DNA of 64,000 bases from assembly GCA_030430575.1 (NCBI GenBank), contig JAUIKF010000003.1:62001-126000 (forward strand), read 5' to 3'. A program made the translations under genes and the position numbers. Positions within the stretch are counted from its first letter, which is position 1. The number at the start of each line of letters is the position of its first letter. The notes below the pieces were generated by a model. The model had not been told where the DNA came from and did no database searches. It saw nothing but the letters and a program-made list of their open reading frames with translations. The stretch is from Bacteroidia bacterium (GTDB lineage: Bacteria; Bacteroidota; Bacteroidia; J057). Shown here one piece after another: positions 1 through 9,070 of the stretch.

Positions 1-2094
1 CTTATCTGGATCGTCTGTTCCTGGTATGGCAATTATGGATCTGAAGGAAATGTACCCAATGTATGGTCCTATAATCCCACCTCTGACACATGGACCCAAC
101 GCATGTCTATTCCTTCTAATCGTCGTAGAGGATCAGCTGGCGTCATTGTCTACAACAATAAATTGTACATCGTGGGAGGAAATAGCGGTGGTCACGGCCC
201 CCAAGGAGATGTAAAAAATTGGGTGGATGTCTACGACCCCAACGCCAATGGCGGCGCAGGCCAATGGACCGCTTTAGCCAATATGCCGATTGGGCGAGAC
301 CACTTCCAGGCAGTTGCTGCCAATGGAAAGATATATGCCATCGGCGGCAGAGATTCGGGGGTTTCGGGTAATTTTTTTGCCACTTCTCGGGCAGAAGTAG
401 ACATCTATGACATCGCCACCAATGCCTGGACAAGACTGCCTTCTACGGCCAATTTACCCACGTTGCGGGCGGGTAGTTGCAATATCTTGATGGATGATGA
501 AATCCTTGTACTATTAGGGGTGGGCAATTTTCGAGAAGATGAAAAGCGAGAGGCAGAAGCTTTTAACATACAAACCCATACATGGAGAACCCTTCCTCAA
601 GCACCCCATGCCCGTAGCGGTACTCAGGCAGTAGCCTTCGGTCGTGATATTCTCATTGCCTCGGGGATTGGCAGCGTGTATGGAGGCACCGTTTTAAGTG
701 AGCAGGACAAGCTCACGATTCCTGCCCAAACCAATGGACCACCTACCGTTAGTGGGCCTGACAACGACGTCGTAGTTGCAGGGCAAGTCGCTACTTTCAC
801 CGTTGCGGCTACGCCTTCCGCCAATGCCCAGTACCAATGGCAACGTCTCGGTGCCCAAGGCTGGGCGGCTATTCCAGGCGCACAGCAAGCCACCTATACC
901 CTCACTGGAATCACGCTTGCGGATGATAGCAGTTGGTTTCGATGTGAGGTGAGCAATACCTATGGGACAGTCATGTCTAGCCAAGCTATGCTCAGTGTGC
1001 GCTGTGGGGATGTGTATTTGGGGGATGTAGACCCCATCGTGATGGAGGCAGAAAACTATAAGGACAATCTCAGTGGTACGACGCAGACCTGGTCTGTAGC
1101 TTCTACCAGCAACGCCGTAGGCAGCGCTTTGGAAGCCGTTCCCAATCAAGGCACCAACCTCAATACGGGTTATCAGGGCACGAGTCCTGAGCTGCAATAT
1201 GACATCAGCTTTACCCAGACGGGGACCTATTACCTTTGGTTGCGGATGTATTCGCCTAGCTATGAAGATAATTCTGTCCATGCAGGCCTAGATGGAAACC
1301 CGCTTACTACAAGTGATCGCATCACTTACGATACCTACCAGCAATGGGGCTGGTCAAATAGTACCATGGATGGCGTCAGAGCAAGCATTGCTGTCAATAG
1401 TACGGGAATCCATTCTCTGAACATCTGGATGCGCGAAGATGGCGTCATCATCGACCGCATTTTGCTTACGAGAGATGCCAACCTTATCCCTAGTGGCACA
1501 GGGCCCAATGAAAGTAGCTCTTGCTTTACGCCGAGTGTATTTCCAGTAGAGCTAGAATACTTTGACGCAAAGCCCGTCGAGGCAGGCGTTCAGATAAGCT
1601 GGGCGACGACCCAGGAGCGCAATAATGCCTATTTTGTGGTGCAAAAAAGTGTAGATCAGGCAGCTTGGGAGCCTATTTATCGTGTAAAGGGACAGCAGTT
1701 TTCAGATCAACCTATCCCTTACAGCACCTTTGATGCTCAACCTTGGCAAGGGGTCAATTATTACCGATTAAAACAGGTAGACCTCGATGGGCACTATTCA
1801 CTAAGCCCTATCATTGAATTGTCATTTAGCACTTACCCCACGCGCATTTTTAGCCTTTCCCCCAATCCTGTTTACGGAAAAAAACTGACAGTCTCCTATG
1901 GTAACCCTGGAGAAGCAGTCAATTTTTCTATCCTCAATCTTCAAGGCAAATTGGTCAAAAAAATAGCTATTCAAAGTGGTTATATAGGCAAAGAAATGGT
2001 AGCCATAGACCTCTCTTCTTTTCAGCGTGGTATCTACTTTCTTCAATTCACTTTTGGGCAATATATAGAAGTTAAAAAAGTAGTAATCCCATGA
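1..2094 (+). CDS. Secreted Kelch / Ig-like / CBM-like protein with T9SS tail (5' partial)
   Basis: The reading frame is open from base 1, so the true start lies before the window; 697 codons are visible. Order of domains: the later Kelch blades (blade motifs of the form GGxxSG followed by VDxYDxxxxxW), an Ig-like domain with the YQWQR...WFRCEV pattern (about bases 730-1000), a carbohydrate-binding or GH115-C-like beta-sandwich starting at EAENY (about 1045-1480) and ending with the DRILLTRD strand, an FN3-like segment (FPVELEYF...ISWATTQE), and a T9SS C-terminal sorting domain with the LSPNPV motif (about 1855-2094). It is very similar throughout to the next gene, so the pair is a tandem duplication. 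It is inferred to be exported and attached to or released from the cell surface. The ligand cannot be read from the sequence; the CBM-like domain points to a glycan. Confidence 0.85.
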   Translation, partial: LIWIVCSWYGNYGSEGNVPNVWSYNPTSDTWTQRMSIPSNRRRGSAGVIVYNNKLYIVGGNSGGHGPQGDVKNWVDVYDPNANGGAGQWTALANMPIGRDHFQAVAANGKIYAIGGRDSGVSGNFFATSRAEVDIYDIATNAWTRLPSTANLPTLRAGSCNILMDDEILVLLGVGNFREDEKREAEAFNIQTHTWRTLPQAPHARSGTQAVAFGRDILIASGIGSVYGGTVLSEQDKLTIPAQTNGPPTVSGPDNDVVVAGQVATFTVAATPSANAQYQWQRLGAQGWAAIPGAQQATYTLTGITLADDSSWFRCEVSNTYGTVMSSQAMLSVRCGDVYLGDVDPIVMEAENYKDNLSGTTQTWSVASTSNAVGSALEAVPNQGTNLNTGYQGTSPELQYDISFTQTGTYYLWLRMYSPSYEDNSVHAGLDGNPLTTSDRITYDTYQQWGWSNSTMDGVRASIAVNSTGIHSLNIWMREDGVIIDRILLTRDANLIPSGTGPNESSSCFTPSVFPVELEYFDAKPVEAGVQISWATTQERNNAYFVVQKSVDQAAWEPIYRVKGQQFSDQPIPYSTFDAQPWQGVNYYRLKQVDLDGHYSLSPIIELSFSTYPTRIFSLSPNPVYGKKLTVSYGNPGEAVNFSILNLQGKLVKKIAIQSGYIGKEMVAIDLSSFQRGIYFLQFTFGQYIEVKKVVIP

Positions 2095-2363
2095 AACTAA
2101 CATAATTTCCAATTCTATTATTTCCTCAAAATCTCCCCTTTTATATTTCGTTGCTTTATTATTATTATCCTACAAATTACAATGAATGGAGTTATTTAAC
2201 CCTATATTTAATATGTCTATTTAACATATAACATACCTTTTCTAATGGCATTCCTCATAGTGGTTTCTTGTTTTCACAAAAAAATGTGCTAATTTAGCAG
2301 CAGACGCACTTAATCCTCACTAGCCTTGGCGCAACCATTTCACATCCAATAAATAACCTGAGT

Positions 2364-4745
2364 ATGCCCCTTAGTTTTAGTAGGAAATTCCTCCTCATAG
2401 GAGTAGGTCTGTTACTGTGTTTTCCCCTTTCAAGTATTAGTCAAGCTTGGCAAACCATCACTTCTAGTACTAGTTATTCCAATCGCGATGAGCATGGCTA
2501 TGTAGAACTCTTTGGCAAATTTTACCTCATAGGAGGGGCCTATCAAGGCCTTCCCAAAGTTCAAGAATACGATCCTGCCACCAATACCTGGACTGATAAA
2601 GGCAATGTTCCTATAGGATTCCACCATATCCAGCCTGTCGCTTATGACTCGCTGATCTGGGTGATGGCTTCCTGGGAGGGCAGTTATGCTTCTGAAAATG
2701 ACGTATCTCATGTCTGGACCTATAACCCTCTGACAGACACGTGGACACAGGGCATGATGATACCTGCTTCTCGTCGGCGAGGTTCGGCAGGAGTAGTTGT
2801 TCAAGATGATAAATTTTATATCCTGGGTGGCAATAGCGGGGGCCATGGCCCTCAAGGTGATGTGAAGGATTGGGTAGATGTATTTGATCCGCATGCCAAT
2901 AACGGTGCTGGGCAGTGGGACACCCTCAGCCCCATGCCCATCGGGCGTGATCATTTTCAGGCCGTAGGCGATACAGGCAAAATATATGCGATTGGCGGGC
3001 GTGACTCAGGTACTTCTGGCAATTTTTTCGCTAATACGCGTGCACAAGTAGACATATACGACATTGCTAGTGATACGTGGACGACCCTTCCGGCGACTGC
3101 CAACTTACCTATCACAAGAGCCGGAAGCTGCAATCTCCGTATGGATCATGAAATCATTGTGATGCTAGGGGTAGGAGAAAATAGCACCGATGAGAAAGTA
3201 TCAGCCCTCGCATTTAATACCATTGCACAGACTTGGCGAAATTTACCTGATGCGCCACATTCGCGTAGTGGTACACAGGCAGTGCCTTTTGGAAGAGACA
3301 TTTATGTCGCTTCTGGGATAAATAGCCTGTTTGGGGGCGCTTCCCTAAATGAGCAAGATAAGCTTTTTGCCCCCGTTCCTGTAGTAGGTCCCCCAGAATT
3401 GACAGGGCCTGATGATGTATCAGCCGCCGATGGGCAAAGTGCCACTTTCTCCGTGTATGCCAGCTCTATCACGGCTGTCACCTATCAGTGGCAACGACTC
3501 ACAGCTCAAGGATGGAGCAATATTCCTGGTGCCGATCAGACCGACCTGGTCCTCCCAGCAGTTTCTCAAGCTGATGATAGCACCTATTTTCGTGTCGAGG
3601 CTACCAATTCTCTTGGGACCACCATATCGGACTCAGCCTTATTGACGATCCGTTGTGGGGACGTTTACTTTGGGGATGTGGAGCCTATCGTCATGGAAGT
3701 AGAGCACTATTATCGGTACCAAAGTGGCAACATCCAGGACTGGTCTCACTCTACGACTCCCAACGCCGAAGGCAGTTCTCTCGCTGCTCTGCCCAATCAA
3801 GGCACAAACCTCAACACAGGCTATCAAACCAATAGCCCAGAGTTAGAATACGACATTGATTTTGTCCATACAGGAACTTATTACGTCTGGATGCGCATCT
3901 ATGCCCCCAGTTTTGAAGACAATTCCGTGCATGCTGGTCTGGATGGTGTAGGGCTTGCAAGCGCTGATAAGATCACGTATGATACCTACAACCAATGGGG
4001 CTGGACCAACAAAACCATGGATGGCCCAGTGACGACTATTCCTGTCAACAGTACAGGTACACATACCCTCAATCTCTGGATGCGTGAAGATGGGGTGATC
4101 GTTGACCGCATTTTGCTTACACGTGATGCGAGTTATACCCCTACTGGTGCAGGACCTCCCGAAAGCGATTTTTGCTACAATTCTATTCCCTTTCCTGTGG
4201 AATGGACTTATGCAGAAGCCATCCCTGAAACAGATAAAGTAAGCATCCAGTGGGGCACTAGTCAGGAATACAACAATGCCTATTTTGAGGTACAAAGACG
4301 CCTCAATCGTTTTGAATGGATAACCATTGACGAGGTAGAGGCCCATACCTACTCCTCTGAGCCACAAGCATATCAAGCCTACGATAAGGCTCCAGAACAA
4401 GGCAAGAACTACTACCGCATCAAACAAGTGGACTTTGATGGCAAATTCGCCTTTAGCTCCATTATGGAAGTCACTTTTGAGGCAGCTCCTGTTCAGCTCG
4501 TAACCGTTGCTCCTAATCCGGTCAACGGCCATAACGTGACCGTATCTTTTGACGGACATGGAAAAGGCGCCCATATTTCTATCCTCGATTTGCAGGGGAA
4601 AATGGTGCAGCAAGTTTTTGTTACGGGCAATCAGGCCGGCACCACCGAAGCCAACGTTGACGTAAGTTCCTTGGCAAAAGGCATTTACTTCTTCCATGTC
4701 GGCAATGAAGGTTTTGCCGAGGTGAAGAAAGTAGTGGTTAACTAA
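2364..4745 (+). CDS. Secreted Kelch / Ig-like / CBM-like protein with T9SS tail
   Basis: This is a 793-residue protein with a signal peptide (residues 1-28, hydrophobic LLIGVGLLLCF, cleavage after SQA). About six Kelch blades follow (roughly 30-340), enough for a six-bladed propeller. Then come one Ig-like domain (345-432, YQWQR and YFRVEA), a CBM/GH115-C-like domain (433-600, starting EVEHYY and ending DRILLTRD), an FN3-like segment and a T9SS type A sorting domain with VAPNPVNG near 720. It is the complete paralogue of the upstream gene, 269 bases downstream on the same strand. It is probably a surface or extracellular glycan- or protein-binding propeller. No enzymatic residues are recognised. 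The start is chosen because it gives a clean signal peptide. Confidence 0.88.
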   Translation: MPLSFSRKFLLIGVGLLLCFPLSSISQAWQTITSSTSYSNRDEHGYVELFGKFYLIGGAYQGLPKVQEYDPATNTWTDKGNVPIGFHHIQPVAYDSLIWVMASWEGSYASENDVSHVWTYNPLTDTWTQGMMIPASRRRGSAGVVVQDDKFYILGGNSGGHGPQGDVKDWVDVFDPHANNGAGQWDTLSPMPIGRDHFQAVGDTGKIYAIGGRDSGTSGNFFANTRAQVDIYDIASDTWTTLPATANLPITRAGSCNLRMDHEIIVMLGVGENSTDEKVSALAFNTIAQTWRNLPDAPHSRSGTQAVPFGRDIYVASGINSLFGGASLNEQDKLFAPVPVVGPPELTGPDDVSAADGQSATFSVYASSITAVTYQWQRLTAQGWSNIPGADQTDLVLPAVSQADDSTYFRVEATNSLGTTISDSALLTIRCGDVYFGDVEPIVMEVEHYYRYQSGNIQDWSHSTTPNAEGSSLAALPNQGTNLNTGYQTNSPELEYDIDFVHTGTYYVWMRIYAPSFEDNSVHAGLDGVGLASADKITYDTYNQWGWTNKTMDGPVTTIPVNSTGTHTLNLWMREDGVIVDRILLTRDASYTPTGAGPPESDFCYNSIPFPVEWTYAEAIPETDKVSIQWGTSQEYNNAYFEVQRRLNRFEWITIDEVEAHTYSSEPQAYQAYDKAPEQGKNYYRIKQVDFDGKFAFSSIMEVTFEAAPVQLVTVAPNPVNGHNVTVSFDGHGKGAHISILDLQGKMVQQVFVTGNQAGTTEANVDVSSLAKGIYFFHVGNEGFAEVKKVVVN

Positions 4746-4750
4746 GGAAA

Positions 4751-4834
4751 GTTTTAGGTTTTAGGTTTTAGGTTTTAGGTTTTAGGTTTTAGGTTTTAGG
4801 TTTTAGGTTTTAGGTTTTAGGTTTTAGGTTTTAG
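4751..4834 (+). repeat. Tandem repeat, 12 perfect copies of GTTTTAG
   Basis: The heptamer GTTTTAG is repeated twelve times without a mismatch, beginning six bases after the stop codon of the Kelch gene. It is followed by looser related words on the opposite strand (AGAACCTAAAACCTAGAACT, about 4854-4873). It lies between convergent genes. Such a perfect array is expected to be prone to copy-number slippage. Confidence 0.97.
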
Positions 4835-4877
4835 GAAAAAGCAACATAGAACATAGAACCTAAAACCTAGAACTAAC

Positions 4878-5354
4878 TCATCTAAACCGCCTTTCCCTGA
4901 CAAATGCCGATAACCTATATTTATTTAGCATTTCATCTGACAAAAAAGCTGCCCCTTGAATCTGCCCAAGGCAATTTTCGCTTCCACAGACACAGTCAAA
5001 TGGCTCTGTCATTTCCCACTCAGTAGAGGGATAAAAAAAGGCAATTTCTTCCCCAATCTTGATCTCAGTTATTGATTGCAATACCATACCGGTTGTGTCA
5101 AAAAACACATTTGGGCTGCAGCTGTGGTTTGTGTAGCGCAGATAGATAGGCTCAAGCTCAATATGCTGTCCATCTTGCAACTGAAGCGAATACCGTGAAG
5201 GGCTAGGCAAAATTTCTTGGTAAGTAACAGGCGACAAGATGGTAGCAGGAGCTATATTTTGGGCAGCAAATAAGGATTTGTAGCCAGCGTCTATGTATTC
5301 TCTTACTTCAAGGAAAGGGGTGACTTGGTGTTTTTTAAGGTTATCTGCTTTCAT
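4878..5354 (-). CDS. SET-domain protein (probable protein-lysine methyltransferase)
   Basis: This 158-residue protein consists almost entirely of the C-terminal half of a SET fold. RYTNHSCSPN (N76-H77-S78-C79) is the conserved SET motif that helps form the pseudoknot and the SAM site. GEEIAFFYPSTEW carries the tyrosine (Y108) at the position of the catalytic SET tyrosine. A post-SET-like CxC...C cluster follows (C121, C123, C128). Known SET enzymes transfer methyl from SAM to protein lysine. The bacterial target here is unknown. Its start lies 12 bases after the macro-domain gene stop on the same strand, so the two are probably co-transcribed. The N-terminal SET part is short, so it may be a minimal SET protein. 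Confidence 0.8.
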   Translation of the reverse strand: MKADNLKKHQVTPFLEVREYIDAGYKSLFAAQNIAPATILSPVTYQEILPSPSRYSLQLQDGQHIELEPIYLRYTNHSCSPNVFFDTTGMVLQSITEIKIGEEIAFFYPSTEWEMTEPFDCVCGSENCLGQIQGAAFLSDEMLNKYRLSAFVRERRFR

Positions 5355-5366
5355 TGTTTGTTTATT

Positions 5367-5840
5367 TTACCCAAAATCATATACAAATGTATCCACGCCC
5401 AAGGCTATCAACTCATGGGAAATAGAAGGCTCTATCTGCTCCCATTTCCCTCCTGCCAACCCGCAGCCTATACGCGGCATATGAACAGAAGCCTGCAATT
5501 CTCGGGCTTTCTGGCTGACCTTGGTGAGGCCCCATCGAATTGAAGCATAACGAACGGGAGGGTTGCCGTTTTCGTCTTTTCTGATCTTATGTTGACCTAT
5601 CAGATTCGCTATCCAGAGATTGTCTTCTACTTGTACAAACTGCACCTCTCCTAGCTCAAATCCTTCACCTGAAGCGTGCCAGGCACGATATTGAGCTTCT
5701 GGCTCAGGCCACCGTTTAGAAATAGCCATGACAAAACCACGTCCCCATCCCCCGATGTCGTTACAGACATGAACAATAATTTTATTGCCTTCGCCTATAG
5801 GGGCAGTCGCGTCGCCTTGAAGATATGTGAGTGTTGCCAT
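5367..5840 (-). CDS. Macro-domain protein (ADP-ribose-binding / Appr-1''-p type)
   Basis: A 157-residue stand-alone macro domain. Visible motifs are QGDAT (8-12), HVCNDIGGWGRGFV (24-37), the SKRWPEPEAQYR helix typical of the TARG1/POA1-like branch, and PRIGCGLAGGKW (122-133). Known relatives bind ADP-ribose and remove ADP-ribosyl groups or dephosphorylate ADP-ribose-1''-phosphate. The position of the TARG1 catalytic Asp (GCGLD) is Ala129 here, and the TARG1 Lys84 region reads LIGQH. A TARG1-type mechanism is therefore unlikely, and binding or phosphatase activity is more plausible. It is the first gene of a probable two-gene unit with the SET protein. Confidence 0.85.
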   Translation of the reverse strand: MATLTYLQGDATAPIGEGNKIIVHVCNDIGGWGRGFVMAISKRWPEPEAQYRAWHASGEGFELGEVQFVQVEDNLWIANLIGQHKIRKDENGNPPVRYASIRWGLTKVSQKARELQASVHMPRIGCGLAGGKWEQIEPSISHELIALGVDTFVYDFG

Positions 5841-5944
5841 ATTGAATTTAAGGTATTGTGAAATGATTTTTTACCCAAAGGAAGTACAAAGATACAAGTA
5901 GATTGAAGACATTCTCCCCTTTTTACCTCCTTGTTCTTTATTTA

Positions 5945-8926
5945 TTATTTTGACTTCTTCTCCCCTACCTGCTTCTCCCAGGGTTTCGCCTCTAGTCTTG
6001 GATCAGGCTGATAGGCAAGTTTCTTGAGGTGTTTTAGTTCCAAACTAAATACCCCAAATTCCGCCACTACTTTTCCTTTCAGCCAATACACCGCACGCCC
6101 GCGCAAGGGATATTGCTCCAATTCTGTAGGGAAAATCGTCACGTCCAGGAAGTACCCTGTCCCATCTACAAAATTGGCAAACTGCATGAATTTTCCATTG
6201 ACGGTCTTAACTGTTTTGACCGTGATCAAATAGCCCAAAATTTCCACCTCTTGCCCCAGTCGCCGAGGGAAGTCTCTCACGTAGAGGCAATTAGGGATGC
6301 TCTGTGTCAATAGCCCAAATGGGGAGCACAGGGGAAAGCCAAGCAATTCCATTTCGTCATAGGCGTCCTCCAAGGGCGCCTGCGGCAAGTCAGGAAGCTG
6401 AAAGTCCTTCGGCTGGGTGTCAAACAGCGTCTCCCGCTGTTTCTTCGCCTGATACTTGGGGGCACGAATGTGCGCTTCCCACAGAAGATTGGCCTTGGTG
6501 CGGCCCGTAAAGGAAAAGGCCCCTGTCCGAATCAGCAGGATCAGTTGCTCTAAATGAATCGGCACACGCCGCATAAAGTCAATCAAATCCCGAAAAGGGC
6601 CATGAGTTGTCCGCTCTGCTTCCAATTGCTTGGCCAGCTTCTGGCCCAAGGATTTAATATGGACAAATCCCACATAGATGTGCTGACCTTTCAGCGAGGT
6701 CATATAAGCTCCTTCATTCACGCAAGGTGGATATACAGTTGCCCCCCAAGTCCGTGCCTCATGAAAATACAATTCGGCATCGTAGAATCCACCAAAATTG
6801 TTGATCACAGCCACGATAAAGTCCAGGGGATAGTGGGCCTTGAGGTAAAGGCTCTGATAGCTTTCGACAGCAAAACTCGCTGAGTGTGCCTTGCAGAATG
6901 AGTAGCCTGCAAAGCTCTCCATCTGCCGCCAGACTTCCTGAATAATAGGTTCTGGGTAGCCTTTTTCCCGACATCCCCGAAAAAAGCTTTCCGAGACCTC
7001 CTGAAATTCCTGATGGGTGCGGAATTTCCCGCTCATCGCTCGTCGGAGCATATCTGCCTCCGCCAAGTCTACCCCACCAAAGTAGTGAGCCACTTTGATC
7101 ACATCCTCTTGATAGACCATTACCCCATACGTCTCTCCCAAAATCTCCCCTAGTTGCGGATGGAGGTAACGAAATGGATGCCCATTGTGGCGCTCGATAT
7201 AGGCGCGCATCATGCCTGAGCGGGCCACCCCTGGCCGGATCACCGAACTCGCTGCCACCAGTGTCGGATAGTCTGCACAGCCCAGTTTTTGTAGCAATTG
7301 GCGCATGGCTGGAGATTCGATGTAAAAACAGCCGACAGTGCGCCCTGTGGCAAGCAAGCGACGGACCTTTTCGTCTTTCTTAAATCGGTAAATATCGTGG
7401 ACGTCGATGCTTCTCTCGTGGTTTTGGTAAATGAGCTCCGCAGCTTCTTTGATATGTCCCAAACCCCGCTGACTCAAGACGTCAAATTTGTGCAAACCGA
7501 TGGTTTCGGCTTCATACATATCGAAGTGAGTAATCGGAAAGCCCTTGGGCGGCATATTGGTCGCGGTATAGCTGTGAATGGGCTGCTTGGCGATCAGGAT
7601 GCCGCCCGCATGGATGCTCAGGTGACTGGGAAACCCTTTGATATAGTGGGCATAGCGCACGGCCTGACGTGTGACGTCGTCGACGTCACTGGCCTTGAGC
7701 GTAGGCTTGCTCAGCAACTGATCAATCTCTGCTTTGGGAATCCCAAATACCTTTCCGATCTCCCGAATCACCGATCGCGCTTTGAAGTGCTGATAAGTGG
7801 CCAAAAGCGCTGTGTGTCGCTGGCCGTAACGCTTAAAAACGTAGTCGATCACCTGATCCCGATCCTTCCACGAGTAGTCAATATCAAAATCAGGAGGTGA
7901 AGTTCGCTTGGGATTCAGAAAGCGCTCGAAGTACAGATCCAGTTCCAACGGATCTACATCCGTTATCCCCAAACAGTACGCCACCAAACTATTGGCTCCA
8001 CTCCCCCGACCTACATGATAAAATCCGCACGACTGGCTGAAACGCACAAAGTCCCAAGTGATGAGGAAATAAGCATTGAAGTCCAATTGGTCAATGATCT
8101 GGAGTTCACGCGCCATGCGCTGTTGGGCAGTTTTGTTCCCGAGGCCATACCGCCGCTCTAGGCCTCTTTGGGCTAGGGACTCCAACAAGACCATATCGTC
8201 ATATTTGTGACCCGTGTAGTTTTGCTTAGTATGTCGTTCCCCAAAAGTGAAGCCAAAGACACAGTCATATAGGATCTGCTTAGTGTTTTGAAGGATTTGG
8301 GGATAATCGGAAAAATAGCCTTGCAACTGCTCCTGGGGGAGCATCAGTTCGTCTTTTTCAGCGTATTGGTGAGGTTTTAATTTGGTTAATAGGGTATTGT
8401 GGTCAATAGCGCGGAGCAGACGGTGTGCATTATAACTGCGCTTGTCTTTGTAAGTCACGGGCTGTAAGACGACCAGTTTCTCTTGTCGATGGCGATAGCG
8501 AGAGCGAAACAGCTGATTCAGCTCGGTAGGGCGGATGCCTAGAAACTCATTATCCGCCAAGGCCAAACGGTCATGTTTATGCCAAGGATAGATGACATAG
8601 ACTTGCGACCAATTAGGGGGCAATTCGGGAAATGCCACGCCTTCATGTTGATAGGTAGAATAGAATTCATTGATCTCTCGAAATCCTTCCAGATTACGCG
8701 CCAAAGCGACGTAGAGCAGTTCATCCTGCCTACGGAATTCCATGCCGACCACCGGGTCGATATCCACTGCGCGGCATCGCCGCACAAAGTCATAACAAGC
8801 GGACGTATTGTGGACATCCGTCAAGGCAAGCGTACGCACCCCAAACGCCAGGGCCAGCTCTACCAGCTCCTCCACAGATAGGGTACCATACCGCAAACTG
8901 AAATACGTATGGCAGTTTAGGTACAT
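5945..8926 (-). CDS. dnaE2: DNA polymerase III alpha-like subunit, DnaE2/ImuC type
   Basis: A 993-residue C-family polymerase, shorter than replicative DnaE (about 1,150-1,500). The N-terminal PHP domain begins NCHTYFSLRYGT and contains LALTDVHN. The palm has SPPDFDIDYSW with the two metal-binding Asp, and the third catalytic Asp sits in HKFDVLSQRG. ADMLRRAMSGK and SFCKAHSASFAVESYQ are standard DnaE motifs. A helix-hairpin-helix/OB region ends the protein (VEILGYLITVKTV). Bacteroidota of this group usually carry this shorter DnaE in DNA-damage-inducible translesion cassettes. No imuB/dinB or lexA gene is adjacent here, so the mutagenesis role is inferred from type and length. A large palindrome lies 25-65 bases upstream. 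The start at MYLNCH matches the family. Confidence 0.87.
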   Translation of the reverse strand: MYLNCHTYFSLRYGTLSVEELVELALAFGVRTLALTDVHNTSACYDFVRRCRAVDIDPVVGMEFRRQDELLYVALARNLEGFREINEFYSTYQHEGVAFPELPPNWSQVYVIYPWHKHDRLALADNEFLGIRPTELNQLFRSRYRHRQEKLVVLQPVTYKDKRSYNAHRLLRAIDHNTLLTKLKPHQYAEKDELMLPQEQLQGYFSDYPQILQNTKQILYDCVFGFTFGERHTKQNYTGHKYDDMVLLESLAQRGLERRYGLGNKTAQQRMARELQIIDQLDFNAYFLITWDFVRFSQSCGFYHVGRGSGANSLVAYCLGITDVDPLELDLYFERFLNPKRTSPPDFDIDYSWKDRDQVIDYVFKRYGQRHTALLATYQHFKARSVIREIGKVFGIPKAEIDQLLSKPTLKASDVDDVTRQAVRYAHYIKGFPSHLSIHAGGILIAKQPIHSYTATNMPPKGFPITHFDMYEAETIGLHKFDVLSQRGLGHIKEAAELIYQNHERSIDVHDIYRFKKDEKVRRLLATGRTVGCFYIESPAMRQLLQKLGCADYPTLVAASSVIRPGVARSGMMRAYIERHNGHPFRYLHPQLGEILGETYGVMVYQEDVIKVAHYFGGVDLAEADMLRRAMSGKFRTHQEFQEVSESFFRGCREKGYPEPIIQEVWRQMESFAGYSFCKAHSASFAVESYQSLYLKAHYPLDFIVAVINNFGGFYDAELYFHEARTWGATVYPPCVNEGAYMTSLKGQHIYVGFVHIKSLGQKLAKQLEAERTTHGPFRDLIDFMRRVPIHLEQLILLIRTGAFSFTGRTKANLLWEAHIRAPKYQAKKQRETLFDTQPKDFQLPDLPQAPLEDAYDEMELLGFPLCSPFGLLTQSIPNCLYVRDFPRRLGQEVEILGYLITVKTVKTVNGKFMQFANFVDGTGYFLDVTIFPTELEQYPLRGRAVYWLKGKVVAEFGVFSLELKHLKKLAYQPDPRLEAKPWEKQVGEKKSK

Positions 8927-8950
8927 GGGAAATACATCGTCAGGCGAAAA

Positions 8951-8991
8951 TTAGCAAAATATATTAGTATTAATACTAATTTTTTTGCTAA
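8951..8991. promoter_or_regulatory. Nested palindrome upstream of dnaE2, candidate operator
   Basis: The core ATTAGTATTAATACTAAT (8963-8980) is a perfect 18-bp palindrome. It is flanked by a second pair of arms, TTAGCAAAA (8951-8959) and TTTTGCTAA (8983-8991). It sits 37 bases ahead of the dnaE2 start codon in promoter territory. The position and symmetry suit a dimeric repressor, possibly of a DNA-damage response. The regulator is not encoded nearby. Confidence 0.6.
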
Positions 8992-9070
8992 AAATATTTT
9001 TTGACCAAAAATATTATCTGCCGATGTGCTTTGGAAGAGGCTTTTTAAGCGCTATCAGACACCTCCCTGA

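Noticed and set aside
3843-4697. 284-codon antisense frame in the second Kelch gene
   Set aside because: It is a shadow of a well-supported sense gene with recognisable domains.
4751-4834. CRISPR array or linear-chromosome telomere
   Set aside because: The units are seven bases with no spacers, and the array is internal between two ordinary genes.
7298-7900. 200-codon frame antisense to dnaE2
   Set aside because: It lies wholly inside conserved polymerase motifs on the other strand and resembles no known protein.
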